NCBI GenBank assembly: GCA_035235625.1
Contig: CP141143.1
Span: 30,700,592 to 30,764,591, forward strand
Length of the DNA: 64,000 nucleotides
Source: Saururus chinensis
Lineage: Eukaryota; Streptophyta; Magnoliopsida; Piperales; Saururaceae
Direction of reading: 5' to 3'
This document shows, piece after piece, positions 25,380-37,700 of the stretch (its first letter is position 1; each line of letters opens with the position of its first letter). The position numbers and the translations under genes were made by a program. A model generated the notes under the pieces. The model did not search any database. It saw only the letters and a list, made by a program, of their open reading frames with translations, and was not told the origin of the DNA.

Positions 25380-25700
25380 GAACTTATGAGTAAGTAGCCC
25401 ACGTATTTCATCCTTCAGAAAGACAAAATTGGCTTTTAAGCGGATTTCGTCCTTGCAAAGAACAAAATCTGCTTAAACCCCCAGCCTACTTAAACCTTTA
25501 GCTATAAAAAAAACCCAAGTCAGGTGATTTCGTCCTTGTGAAGACAAAATAGTCTAACAGAGGATTTACAAAGGACGAAATCAACTTAAAATTTGATTTT
25601 GTCCTTTTGAATGACAAAAACTTAAAAAAATTTGAAAAAAAATGCCACATAGGCATTTTAGTGATTATTTTTCTCTCTTCGCTATTTTGGTAAATAGTTT
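25380..25700. repeat. Repeat with palindromic TTCGTCCTT/AAGGACGAA modules
   Basis: Short modules reading TTCGTCCTT on one strand and AAGGACGAAAT on the other recur about every 50-60 bases. They are followed by 'gccacataggcattttagtg' and 'atttttctctcttcgctatt' followed by 'ttggtaa'. The same family lies in opposite orientation at 54670-55030. Such subterminal modules are typical of the ends of plant DNA transposons (CACTA- or Mutator-like). No transposase was seen. Confidence 0.55.
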
Positions 25701-27233
25701 TTTATATTACTTATATATTTCCCTAATATAATTGAATTCTAATTACTGTGAGTATGTTTGGGAAATAAAGTGATGATCATATATATGATATTTTATATGT
25801 TAATAAGAAGGGACTCTGAAACCATAGTCAATTTTCATTTAAGATTTTCAACACTTTTAATTATTTTTTTAGTTTAATTAAATTTCCTCTTATTTCTTTT
25901 ACTTAAAATTTTCTTTCTTTTGTGATTTAGTTAACTTTAGTAATTTAAGTTTTTTTTTGTTTATTATTTACTTTAATATCATATCATAGATATGATATTT
26001 TTAAGTTAGTTGGTTGCAAGAACTGTTGGTTGTGCCAAAAGAAGTAAACACGGGAAATTATATAGTGATATCTTGCGCGGGATACTTCTCCTAGCAAGTA
26101 TACAAAAGTTGTTTAAATTGGAATAGATATTAGATTGTTCTTTTTATGTAATTATTTTGTAACAAAGTTCTCTAAAAACATGTTTGACATTGTTGTAAGC
26201 TACAACTTTGAACTATATGGGATAGTTGGTGTTCATCTCATACTTGATAGTAAATTTTTAGAAGGCATTCTGATCAACAAAATGGTTAGTGTTTTCTTAA
26301 TCATATAATTTGTCCATGATCTATGATGGCGTCACCGCCAATAAATTTAAGAGATATACAGGGGATAACTATATGGCCAATTTGTTGCCCTTATGGTTCT
26401 ATGGAGCTAGACTCTCCTGTCACCACTCTGCCATTGCCTACTGAAATTGGGTTGCAGAAGCTATGACATGGCATGGAGTTTGTAGAACACATTTACATAA
26501 CATCAAATTGGAAGTTGATAAGTGATCTTTAACCTCTGATACTAGTCTTGCTTGGGTCGCTGTATAACTTTTTTTTTCTTTGTACTGTAAATTTTTTCAT
26601 ATTCTATAATGACGCTAGATAAAATGGCTTATATAAGTCAAACCACATACGCAAAACACTAAATCAAGTCAATTTGTATCATTCATGTTGCCTATGCAAT
26701 GAGTACCAATTAAGGACATACGATGCATAGCCATCTCCGTACAAGGTGACCCAAAAGCTACGCCCCCGTTGATTTAATAATTCAATTGTTGTGCCTACAC
26801 CCTAAATTTTCATTTTCAATGTAGCATGTGCAAAAGTGGGCCTATGCTAGATGACTTTTCAAAATAAAACTGCCCCAAAGGTGTACAATTTGAATTAAGG
26901 TACACAATTTTTTTTTAAATTAAGAGTGAACTTTAGATTATGTTATAACAAATATATGTATCATGCTAATAGGTACACATTATCATAACCCAAAAGCAAA
27001 TGATATCACCTAGTATATAATCGTAAATAAATTAGTTCTATGCATTATTTGGAACGCATCTATCAGTTATTTTTTTACAACGAAATTCATAATAAAATGT
27101 TCATCCATACAATCAAAATAACAAACATAGGCATAAAAGAAAACAAGAACATGAATATGGGTAAACAACTAATACATATAATATACGGTTGTTCATACCA
27201 AGGATATAATAAACATAAATATATAACGCCATT
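25701..27233. other. Intergenic DNA
   Basis: No supported gene. Stretches near 26330-26560 and 26700-26830 are less AT-rich but carry no frame I can assign. Confidence 0.4.
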
Positions 27234-28102
27234 TCACATGGAGGAGTCTACACGCTGAAACCTTTTTAGCTTACTACGCAATTGAGTTTCTTGCTCACAA
27301 AAGTTTAATATTTGAGTTTGAAGTTCATTCTTACGTTGGGACAATCCCAATAGTTTGGAATCTATCTCACAAACATCCCGAGTATGAGCCGCCCTCTTTC
27401 TCTTAATTTCTAATATTTTAGCATTTAGTAAAATTGCGTCACAACCAGTTTCACCACTTTGCAACCCAAAGCCACCTGTTTGAGGCCCTTGTTTTCTTAT
27501 GTGTTCTATATCAAAACCATGAGCCTCCAATTCAAACACCTTGGCAGCGTTAGTTTCTACTGCATAGTACACACCCAAGTAGTTACTCATATAGAAACTA
27601 TAGACAAGATTCATGTAATCTAGCATGAGCATTATTCCCTTGTGTTTACGGTCTTGCATATCAACCATTTGCAAGGGTCCGAAGTGCGGTCACTGTGGAT
27701 ACATCTTGAACAAATCCATTGAACGAAACATCTCCCACACTGGATTTGCCATATTTAAATGACACGCACGATTGGTACATTGAGAGATCTTTGCAGTGAG
27801 TATGAGTAGGCAATTAAAACATATAAGATTATAATTTACTAAAAAGTTGAGATATATTACATGAAACTCGTGTAAGCAGAAATTAAAAAACATTATTTAC
27901 CTGCATTAGAATTGTGAATTCTAAGGGAATCATGTTCTTTGTGAGGTACAGATTCACTCTTGCCACTGATTTTACACAAATCATCGTCGAAATCACTAAT
28001 AACAACAATATTATTTGTCGCCTCATTTTCCACAATCGCATCTAACATTGAAGGACGCTCAAAATATGGCTCATCCAAAATTTCTTGGCTCATAACATTC
28101 AT
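27234..28102 (-). pseudogene. DUF724-like protein, copy B (pseudogene)
   Basis: This is a paralogue of the copy at 5809-6813 with the same two-exon structure: exon 28102-27901, and an exon from about 27788 to 27234. The 3' exon has NPVWEMFRSMDLFKMYPQ, PHFGPLQ, GIMLMLDYM, EAHGFDIEHIRK and a C-terminal coiled coil ending RFQRVDSSM. One in-frame TGA sits in the middle of the DUF724 signature (PQ*PHF). The acceptor reads GCAAAG where copy A has TTACAGAG and copy C has TTGCAGAT, and the nearest usable AG puts the exons out of phase, so splicing is probably spoiled too. The 5' exon carries IVVISDFDDDLC (about 27981-28012), the same SUMO-interaction-like motif as copy A. Similarity to copy A continues upstream to about 28250. 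Confidence 0.75.
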
Positions 28103-28259
28103 ATTGATTATCTACACAATATCAGAGGCAATTTTAGTGCGCTCATCTTACTCAATGTCTAATACATCATCAATACCAAGAAAACAAATTCTTGTCATAG
28201 ACATCGCCACAATAGGAACACTCGTATTCAAAGCAAAGCAAAGAGAACGTGACATTTTC

Positions 28260-29660
28260 CTGTGGCATGCACTAAAAGTTCACCAACCGCATCTAGAACC
28301 AACATGGGTTTCTAAAATTCATCAAACATGTAATGCAATACGCAATGTACAATAAATGCATATTTGTTATAAAATAATCAATTTATTTTACATAATAGCT
28401 AAAGATGCAAAACCTAGCAACTAATAAAACATACTCTTCAAATAAGCCATGCATAGGACATTCAAGGTAAATTGTAGCATATTGGAAAGAAGAAATATTA
28501 AAAATAATACAAAATATACACAACTTCAATGGAACCCACACCGTAGATAAAGCAAAGGCAATTGCAACAAATCAACACTATCATCTCGACAAGATCAGAC
28601 TTTATAGGTCTTATAGGCAGGGGCATGGCAAATGAAAAAACATATTTATTATCAACACATCAGTAGATATAAATGACCAGTACCCTACATAAGTCACTAC
28701 CACTTAATGGGATAACATTAATACAACTAACATTGAACAAGACATAACATGAAATTAACATTCACAATTAATATAGTCATTAGGCAATGCTATAAAAATA
28801 AATAAGAACACCAATAAGTATTTAGGTCAAAACGAAATTACATTAATTGAATATGATATTTACTAATCAAAATATTATAGTTCATAAATATAATCACCTA
28901 CTATTAAAAAAAGCATTACACGGCCATATGTACGTAAAACCAAATGAAATACATTAAATAAATAAGTTATTTCCTTAATATAAATTTATAATTCATAAAT
29001 GCAATTATCTACTATGAATAGAAAACGGACAAAAAAATCATTATTCGGTAAGGTCAACCGTCACAAATAGTACAATTATCGCATGTCAACGAAAAGGTAA
29101 ATCTTCAAAAACTGAATACATAGTTCTCAATACCCACTTCCTTTACTAATTAAATACCTATAAATGCAAACAAATTTATGGGAGTCTTAAGTCACACACT
29201 CACAAAACAAAATGAACACACATAAGCAATAATTTGCCAAGTGTAACAAATAACAATATGTAAACAGTCATAGTGACACATTTAATTTACATATCTTAAT
29301 TGTATTACCTATTTGGGTCCCTTACATTAAGATCATTTACATTTCATAAATAATTTTTACTCGGTTGTTCAATCATTTTATTAAGCCTTTCTCTAAATAC
29401 ATATTTTCTTCTCAAACCTATGGATATGTTATATAATACGAATCTATGGAATAAATTGGATGACACTATAATAATTTAAAAATTAGAATAATGACCACGA
29501 GTTGGCCTCAATAAGAATTGAACAATCCATTTTTACTTGATAAATTGAAAGTTGCAACAAGAATCCTATATGCTCGCCATCAATCAAATCATCAATGTGA
29601 GCAACCTAACTTTGTCATTTTAAAAAAATTGTGATCTTCTTAATAGTTCAAGATCATATT
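28260..29660. other. AT-rich spacer
   Basis: No gene or RNA was recognised. It lies between DUF724-like copies B and C, and could hold their lost 5' and 3' parts, but no coding signal is visible. Confidence 0.4.
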
Positions 29661-29666
29661 TTTCAA

Positions 29667-29950
29667 ATTGTTCGCTGCCAAGAGCAGTTGGCTATCTGTT
29701 GTCAAGCCTAAGAGGATGCTAACCTTGAAGAAATCCATTGAATAGAAGACAACCCAAATTGGGGCAGTCGTATTCACATGACACAAATGACCACCACAAC
29801 CAGAACTATCTGCAACCAATGAGCCAAAGAGGACGAATATATTTAAAAATATATATATAAAAAAGCATATGTAGCAATCAAATATAATTTTCTGTTTGTT
29901 TGCTGGCAAGAGTAGGTGGCTATCGTTGCCATGTCTAAGAGGTTGCAAGG
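29667..29950. repeat. Direct ~55-bp repeats flanking the DUF724-like scrap
   Basis: The stretches 29667-29722 and 29897-29950 share the pattern 'tgtt.gctg.caagag.ag.tggctatc.gttg' followed by 'aagagg'. They are about 230 bases apart, on either side of the copy C fragment. Confidence 0.55.
29725..29815 (-). pseudogene. DUF724-like fragment (copy C)
   Basis: Read on the minus strand, an acceptor-like TTGCAG precedes a frame with DSSGCGGHLCHVNTTAPIW, then YSMDFFK. It matches the start of the 3' exon in copies A and B (SSHCGGRVCHVNMTNPIW, then SSMDLFK). Similarity stops just after FFK, so the rest of the domain is missing. The piece lies between two related stretches of about 55 bases (29667-29722 and 29897-29950). 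It is a relic. Confidence 0.7.
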
Positions 29951-30390
29951 CCCTTTGGCTAAACCATGCGTTGAGGGCTAAACAGGGCTCCCCGACCAAT
30001 TCCTTCAATACCCCTATCATGGCTACCTACTCATTCACCATGTCTCTGAACTACCACAATGCCATGTTTCGCTCCTAGATATTCTTTGACAAAGAAAGGG
30101 CCCTCCACTTCTTTAAATAAAAATAGAAATGTTGTATTGTATTGGCATACAAAAAATTAAAAAATATTATCAAACATATATTTGCACCATCAAAGCACAC
30201 AATCATAATACCAATATTCGCCGACAAATAACTACAAATGCACCGTCTATCCCACACATCCTATTTTCAAAGTCTAAAGTAGAATAATCTTTATATGTTA
30301 ACCATATAAAAGAACTGCATAGAAAAAATCTCTAAGCATATAAAAAAACTGCAACAAGGTATAATAATACCCCTATCTTATTATAAATAA

Positions 30391-30602
30391 ATTATGCAAG
30401 ACACGACGAAATATACATAAATTTTGCTAAACCAAGCATCATCTCGTAATGTGGATCCGGAAACCATAGGCAAAAACGTAGTGAAACACACTGCAAATTA
30501 TGCAAGTCACGACAAAATATACATCAACTTTGCTTAACCAAGCATCATCTTGTAAAGTGGATCCAAAAACCATAGGCAAAAATGCAATGAAACACACCAT
30601 TA
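30391..30602. repeat. Tandem repeat, 2 copies of about 106 bp
   Basis: Both copies begin 'attatgcaag'. They share 'aagcatcatct.gtaa.gtgg', 'accataggcaaaaa' and 'tgaaacacac'. They start at 30391 and 30497. No function is apparent. Confidence 0.8.
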
Positions 30603-30970
30603 TTTGCACAACACCACAGAAAAACAAATGGCCATATGAACTTAAACAATCCTTACCAAAGCAATGAATAACCTAGAAAATCTATATCAGAAACTTTAAA
30701 CCAATAAACTAAAAGCTCAATATCCTACATGTATAACACAACAAAAAATAACATAATTCCAATTTTGAAAACTAACTACATACCACATTCGTTGTCACAA
30801 ACTATACAATATTGAGCAAATAGAAACAAGTTTCAAAATCTCCCAACTACGAAATGGTAATGGCCGAATATAGTTTGGTTCCCCTCATTATTTGATGACA
30901 AATACTATAATTTCTTTGGTCCAAATTTCCACTTACCTACAAAATAAATGATCCACAAAATGCAGAATTA

Positions 30971-31933
30971 GTAACAACAATATTGCAGATCACATAAAAC
31001 AGTAACCACAATGTCACTGATGAGCACAAGAAAATAATATTTGAATGGAAACTACCATTTGGGCACAACAATGATATGACTCCTTATTAAAAAAAAATAT
31101 AGATGCACTTCAAATTTAAAGCTTACACTTATATATCAATAGTTGTAAATAACCACTCAAAAAACACTAAATATCAAAAGGCACAACCCAAATCCCACAA
31201 AATACGATAGTTAGTAACAACAATATTTCATATCACATAAAACAGTAACACCAATATTACTTATGAGCACAAGAAAATAATATTTGAGTGGAAACTACCA
31301 TTCGGGCACAACAATGATCTGACTCCTTATTAAAAAAATATAGATGCACTTCAAATTTAAAGCGTGCACTTATATATCAATAGCTCTAAATAACCACCCA
31401 AAAAAGCACTAAATATCATAAGGTACAACCCAAATCCTAGAATTACCATTAACAAAATAAACTCAACAGGAAGTCACGAGGAACGCCATTATTGCTCGGA
31501 AAAATTACAACCACCAAAACCAAAAAGAGGAACTAAACACGTAGGTCATAAACAATGGGCAACGGTGAGAGAGGTAACAACAATATTGCAGTTCACATAA
31601 AACAGTAACCCCAATATCACTGATGAGCACAAGAAAATAATATTTGAATGAAAACTACCATTTGGGCACAACAATTATATGACTCCTTATAATAAAAAAA
31701 TATAGATGCACTTCAAATTTAAAGCTTACACTTATATATCAATAGCTCTAAATAACCACTCAAAAAAACACTAAATATCATAAGATACAACCCAAATCCC
31801 AGAATTACCATTAACAAAAGAAACTCAACAGGAAGTCACGAGGAACGCCATCGTTGCTCGAAAAAATTACAACAACCGATCCCAAAAAGAGGAACAAACA
31901 CGTAGGTCGTAGATGGTGGGCAGCGGTGAGAGA
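30971..31933. repeat. Three-copy tandem repeat (243 and 360 bp spacing)
   Basis: Copies begin 'gtaacaacaatatt' at 30971, 31214 and 31574. They share 'gagcacaagaaaataatatt', 'gactccttat' and 'atagatgcacttcaaattta' followed by 'aagc'. The second and third copies carry an extra tail (about 31430-31573 and 31797-31933) with 'aggaagtcacgaggaacgcc'. On the minus strand this tail resembles a leader, an ATGGCGTTCCTCGTGACTTC start and an intron-like GTTGAGTTTC. It may be a repeated promoter and first exon of a lost minus-strand gene. Confidence 0.75.
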
Positions 31934-32499
31934 GGATTTGTGCTAGCCATGCCTCACGCCAAAAATCACATAGACTTATGTAAAATTCTATTTAGATTGA
32001 ACTAAGTTGATCAAAAGGAAGTTTAAAACGTGCACCAATCAAACTGAATGAAATTGAAAAGGCATGAACAATTTGACACACGAAGAAAAGGAGCTTAAAA
32101 GGCATGAAACACTTCCTTAATAAATGTAATCCAACTTAAAAGGTAGGAAACGCCCCCCTCTTAATTTGAATCCACCGTCCAACCTCAACCAAAAATGGTG
32201 TCCATTAACATGCCATAAAGTAATTAAATCAACCTACCAAATAAATCACTATAAAAGATCACATTAATTATTGACAACCGATAACAATACAAATACCAAA
32301 ACTATCCCCAAAAACAAATCTCAATAACGAACATCATACTACAAAACCAAAACACAAGTATGAAGGACATTTTTTCCAATGTGATAAATTTATTTATCCT
32401 CAATAAGTATCATTAATTACTAAGACCCCATACCTTAAATATACCTCAAAAACTAACCAAAATTACATCTAAACGCGTCGAAAAAGGTAGGATATGAAT

Positions 32500-32870
32500 A
32501 GAGGGCATTTTCATCTGCCTGTGGCAAAGTGTCTCAGATGCCATTAATTTTGACCCCAAATTCCCAGGATACCCCCATAGAATACCTATAATTTATGAAA
32601 AATAAACTACATAAGTATGTAAATACTCACTCCTTCATGGCCTAAACCATCATTCGGCTGTTAAAAAAGTCAAACTGGCCGCGACTCTTTTTATAGAGAT
32701 ATAAGGGCATTTTTATCCAAAAGTGGCAAAGTGTCTCAGACACTATTAATTTTGAGCCTAAATACCCGGTATACCCATGTAGAATATAAATTATTACATA
32801 AAACTTCAATTAAGTAAATACGTAAATACTCATTCCCCTTTGTAAATTATATATTGAAAAATCAACCTTA
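32500..32870. repeat. Tandem duplication, ~201-bp period
   Basis: The two copies, about 32500-32660 and 32701-32870, share 'agggcattttt', 'tggcaaagtgtctcaga', 'attaattttga' and 'aaatactcatt'. The duplication lies directly upstream of the promoter of the complex I-like gene and might belong to its distal promoter. Confidence 0.7.
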
Positions 32871-33129
32871 AAGTCAAACTCGCCGGGTTCTCTTAAGGCG
32901 GAAGATTAATAACACATAGGCTAATATATATTAATATAAATAATAACTTAACATTAATATGTACGCCGTCGATTTAAAATCTCGACGACTCATAAATACT
33001 TTACGCAGAGCTCGTTGTTAGAAGGTACCACGTAAAAACTTTTCCCATCCTAAAACGACGCACGCCAGTATGACTAGTATAATTTTCTCCAATATTTTGT
33101 CTTTTTATATTTTTAAGGCGGGGTTCCGG
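32871..33129 (+). promoter_or_regulatory. Probable promoter of the complex I-like gene
   Basis: Inferred only from position: it lies between the upstream repeats and the CG-richer 5' UTR exon that starts near 33130. Features include 'cttttttatatttttaaggc' just before the CG-rich leader, which could serve as a weak TATA region. No specific factor site is claimed. Confidence 0.35.
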
Positions 33130-33253
33130 GTCGGGGTTTCAATGAAACCAGGCTAGGGGCGTAGGGCAACGCGCCATCCATCATCCCTCTCGGCTGCCAA
33201 GCCCGACCTCCTCTGTTCCCATTTTCCGTCCGACCACCCGCCCCGATCTCGTC
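33130..33253 (+). other. 5' UTR exon of the complex I-like gene
   Basis: A C- and G-rich leader without an ATG ends in a donor at 33254 (GTACACACTTG). It is followed by a T-rich intron whose acceptor TTTGCAG ends at 34774, eleven bases before the ATG at 34786. A leader intron just before the start codon is common in plant housekeeping genes. The transcription start is not defined. Confidence 0.5.
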
Positions 33254-34785
33254 GGTACACACTTGTTTTTTTCTTTTTCTTCCTCATTTCCCCTTTTGTT
33301 TGTTTGCTTGTTGACTAAAATTCGGATTTGTTTCGTTTTTTTCTTTTCTGACTATACTTTGAGAATTTGAGGTTATGCCCAAACTTTTCCCATGTTTCAC
33401 CGAATTGAAGCCAAGTGGGAGCCTCCTTAATCTATCTATATGTACCACCGGATTATTGGGTTCTTAATTCATGCGTTTTTTTGGGAATTTATGATGTTGA
33501 TTCTTGCACAGGACGGTTGAATCAGATCTGGATTTGTTGGGTTTCCTTAGTTGAATTTCATCTTGCTTGTTGCCTTTCTTTTTTTAATTTGAGGTGCAGA
33601 ATAGGGTGGCCTGTGTGGGTTGCTCGAGAATCCATGTTGAGGGGGGTCGTGATTTTTATGCCGATTGTCGTGAAATTTGTGTCGTCTTGTGTTTCATGAA
33701 TGTGATGAATAGTTGTTCTGTTAAAACGGTGTATTGAAGCTGATGCTGATGGCTATTTGTTGGGCGACATCATCTTTGTTGACTTAAAACATGAATATCC
33801 ATCATTTTATATGGCCTTGTAGTGGCTATCTGTTGGCTTGTTTGATATTTTATGCTTCTAGAAGGCATGTATTATTTCGTTTTTTGTGATTTGCATAGTA
33901 TTATTTTGGGTGACATCATTTTTGTTTTTATCTTTTTAACGTTGTTCATGAATCCATGATATATGTCCATATTGTTTTTCTGAAAAACAAGGAGCCTATT
34001 TAATATCTTGGATTCCTTCTGCTTTGCCCGCCCCGAATATCTGATTAGTGGTGAGTTAAAAGTCATATTTTACTACAATTTAAATATGCTTTTCAGTCTT
34101 GGTAATTATTATAAGAAGGCTGCAGTGCTTGTGCCTTTTTTTTCTTCTTAAAATTAGAATGTTGTAGTTTTGGAAAGTCCACTGGATAAACGATGCTAAA
34201 AGAGTGTAAGTCTTGAACGTCTTATAAAATCATATTGAACTTACTGCCGCTGCACTCACTTGGCAAGTGGTCTTGCCATTCATTCTGCTTTACTAACTTT
34301 ATAAATGAATCTGCCTCCCATTTATATGGCTGTAAAATTAACATATTGAAGACTTGAACTTTTAGTGCTTCTCACTTTCTCATCCCTCTTTCCAGGTGAA
34401 GCTTATCTTTGTGTTTTTCTAGTCTCTTGAAAAAAAAGTTCAAAATTTAAATTACTTCAAAGTTATTAAACAGACTCCTTTAAAGAAAATGGTGCTTCTT
34501 TTAATAAGATTTGTTTTGTAAAACTTCACTTGAAATTTATTTATTAACTAATTCCTTATTCCCCTTTTATTATAAAATTTTCATATTACTTTTGTCTTTT
34601 CATTTTATTTTTTGAGATGGGGTAAAAGCTCTGTATGGCTATTTAGTAATTACACTGTTATCACTGTGTTAATGTTCCTAACTTTGTTGCATGGTATTGT
34701 TTGGTGGGCATTTTTTTGGTCTATTTATTTAACATAATCCGTTTTGGATGTATTCACTTCTTTTCTATTTGCAGCTCCAGTTGCA

Positions 34786-37700
34786 ATGTCTGCCAAATAC
34801 ATCATAGGTGCCGTGCTGGCATCTTTTCCAATTGCATATGTAGCGGATGTTTTGATTTCTGACAAGAAGTTGTTCGGAGGTTCGTTGAAATATTATATTC
34901 TTTTTATATAGTATAAACTTAAGCTGCCAATTCTTTAGTGCCTGTGACTCGATAATTGTAAAGACTGTTGGTCAGACAACATATCATAAGGGGATTTATA
35001 TTGTATTGTTTGGATGTTTGTGTACTCTTCAATTTTGGATTTCTATTTCTTTGGATTGTCATGCTGGATTTGGAAGGCATGCTTAATTTGATGAAGCATG
35101 TTGGTCATTTTCAACTGCTTTATTTCCGTGTTCAATATGTTGTGAGTTTTCGAGATGTCAGTTGAATAACATGTAGGGTTTACATAGTATAAACTTGAAC
35201 TTTCATCTAGTTGAGTTGTCAACGTCATAGCATCTGGGACTTGATAATTTTAGATTCTAGTTGGTCAACATGTGTTAAGGGGATGGATTATTGTATAATT
35301 TGGATGTTGGCGTACTCGTCAATTCTGGATCCACCTTATTCTTTGGATTTTCATGTTGAATTTTTGGAAAGCATGCTTTATCAAGTGAAACATATTGATC
35401 ATTCTCAAGTCTTTCTTTTGAAAATTGTTTTCTTTGTTTTTTTTCACCCTGGTAACGGTTGGTTTACGTTGTGTACTATAATGACATGGGAAGTTGGCTT
35501 AGTTTTGCCCTGGATCAGTCTTTTTTCCAGGGCTGATCAACTAACTCTTCTTGTCTGAATTAGATCAATTGGCTAGGCTGATTCAATTGGTGAACCACCT
35601 GAGGTGGCCAACAGGGCCAAAGTTCCCAGAGAAACATCTGTCATGGTCCGCCCTAAAATAATCTAACGCTTTTCTCCTTCAGTGCTGGACTCCAATGGTG
35701 TAACAATCTTCCTCTTTCTCCACCTCCTCTCATTCTAGCCCTCCTCTTCCTCTGCTCCCTCCTTTGCCACCTTTTCTTTTGCCCACTTGGGCAGGCCAAC
35801 TGGGCCAAAGTTCCCAGAGAGATCAGTCATGGTCAACCCTAAAAAAAATCTCAACTATTCTCCTTCAGTGCTGGACTACAATGGTGTGGCAATCCTCTAA
35901 TTCCACCTCTTGTTTTCGTCCTCTCCTTTACCACCTTTTCTTCTGCCTCCTTTCTTATCCTCTACAGCTTCTTTTAAATCTTTTTTATCCTTCCTTATTG
36001 TCTTCTCTCCCTCCCTTCTTCCTCTCTCTTTCTTGTGCACCTGCTTCTCCATCCTCCTCCTACACCCCCTCATTCTTCTGCCTTTCCCTCCTCCCTGTCC
36101 TCTTTTCCCTCTGGCCTCCTCCCATCTTCACCTTGGTGCCTTTGCACCTTTCACCTTTCCCTCGATCGCTCCTCCTCTTGTGTCCAATGCAGGATAATTG
36201 GTTGGTTGGTTCAGTTTGACCCAGGCAGATTGTTATCGGGCCAGTACTCAGGTCAGGTTTTAAAACATTCCCTTCATTTGAAAACTCTGTCTTCAAAGTA
36301 GTAAAAATTGTTCTTCCTGTTTTTATCAAAATTCCAGTGTGATAAAGGAAGACTTTCCAAATACTCGATTATCAAGGTCTAATTTGACATTTTTTTGGGC
36401 CATTTAATGCTTTGTTTTTCCTACCTTTTATTTTTCTTTCTGCTGCTGTGGATACAGGTTTTTATGTGTATTTATCATCTATAAGTAAGATGTGTTTTTA
36501 CCTCTGGTATATTAATTATGGCTGCAGGAAGCATTGGCTTTACTTATACTTAACCATTGGCTTTTGGGAAATTTTCTTAATCATTTGTCTTTGTTATGAT
36601 TTTTGGTGAGGTACATTTACTTTAATGAATTTCATGAAGAAGAAGGTACTGGTTGAAGAAAAAACGTAGATTCCTTTTTGATAGTTTTACAATGTATTCA
36701 GTCATGATCAACACTACAGCAGCCCGCCAATGAATATAAATAATACAAAAATAGAAATAGAATTCCAACTGAATAGACGCAACACTTAACAGAAAAAGTT
36801 AACTTTGATGAGACTTGCTTATGACATGAACGCCATTAGACAAGCCTAATGGTTGGAAGCAGAAAAACAAAAATAAAAATACTGTTTTAGGATTGAGCAA
36901 GCCTAATGCTTAACATAAAAAGCTAATTCAGATGAACTTACTGCAAGAAAGCCTGGATACGGGGCATTAGTACGATACAATATGGGTATGGGGTATATGG
37001 TGATACAGCAATTCTAAAAGAATCAAGATACGATAGGGGGGTATACATGTATTAAAATGTTTTTTTAATGTTTTTTTAGGTATATTTGAAATTAGTTCTT
37101 TTATTAAAAGCTTAATTATAATGAGAAATATAGCTATATGTTTGAAAATCTATTACAAATACCTCATTTTTGCAAGGAAAGTTATCCCACAAAGAGTAAT
37201 ATATTAATTTGTAACAGTTTTGCATAGATCTTTTGAGGCACATAGTTGTAAGTCATAGCATTTGTTTAATGTTTACAGATTTGAGGAAGTAATTTATGTT
37301 TAATGTGTAATATCAAAGGTAGGACATGCAAGCAGGTGTATCCGACACGAATATGGGTACGATATGGATACAACAACTGTTTTGAAGTATCCATGCTTCC
37401 TAGACTTAGTGTCATTTGGCAACCACTTTCCCCTTCATTTGTGGTCCATCTGTGCCTATTTTCCCCTTAATCTTGCTTGGATGCCCTACTTCATGTCAAA
37501 TTACTTTTCTCAAAAAAATGTTGGTAAATGATTCTTGTTTTGCAATTCACATTAATCATTTCCCCACAAATTCAAAACAAATGACCTCAAAATCTGAACT
37601 TGTGTTAAAAAAAGCCATGAAGTTCATTTGTGGAATATCTCCTCGGGAGGACCTTTATGTACAAATGGCTTCAAATCCTCATAATCGTCCCTTACTGATT

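Noticed and set aside
35764-36329. Overlapping 88-151 codon frames on both strands
   Set aside because: They come from a CT-rich tract inside an intron. The translations are low-complexity Ser/Leu/Pro or Arg/Lys stretches with no family resemblance.
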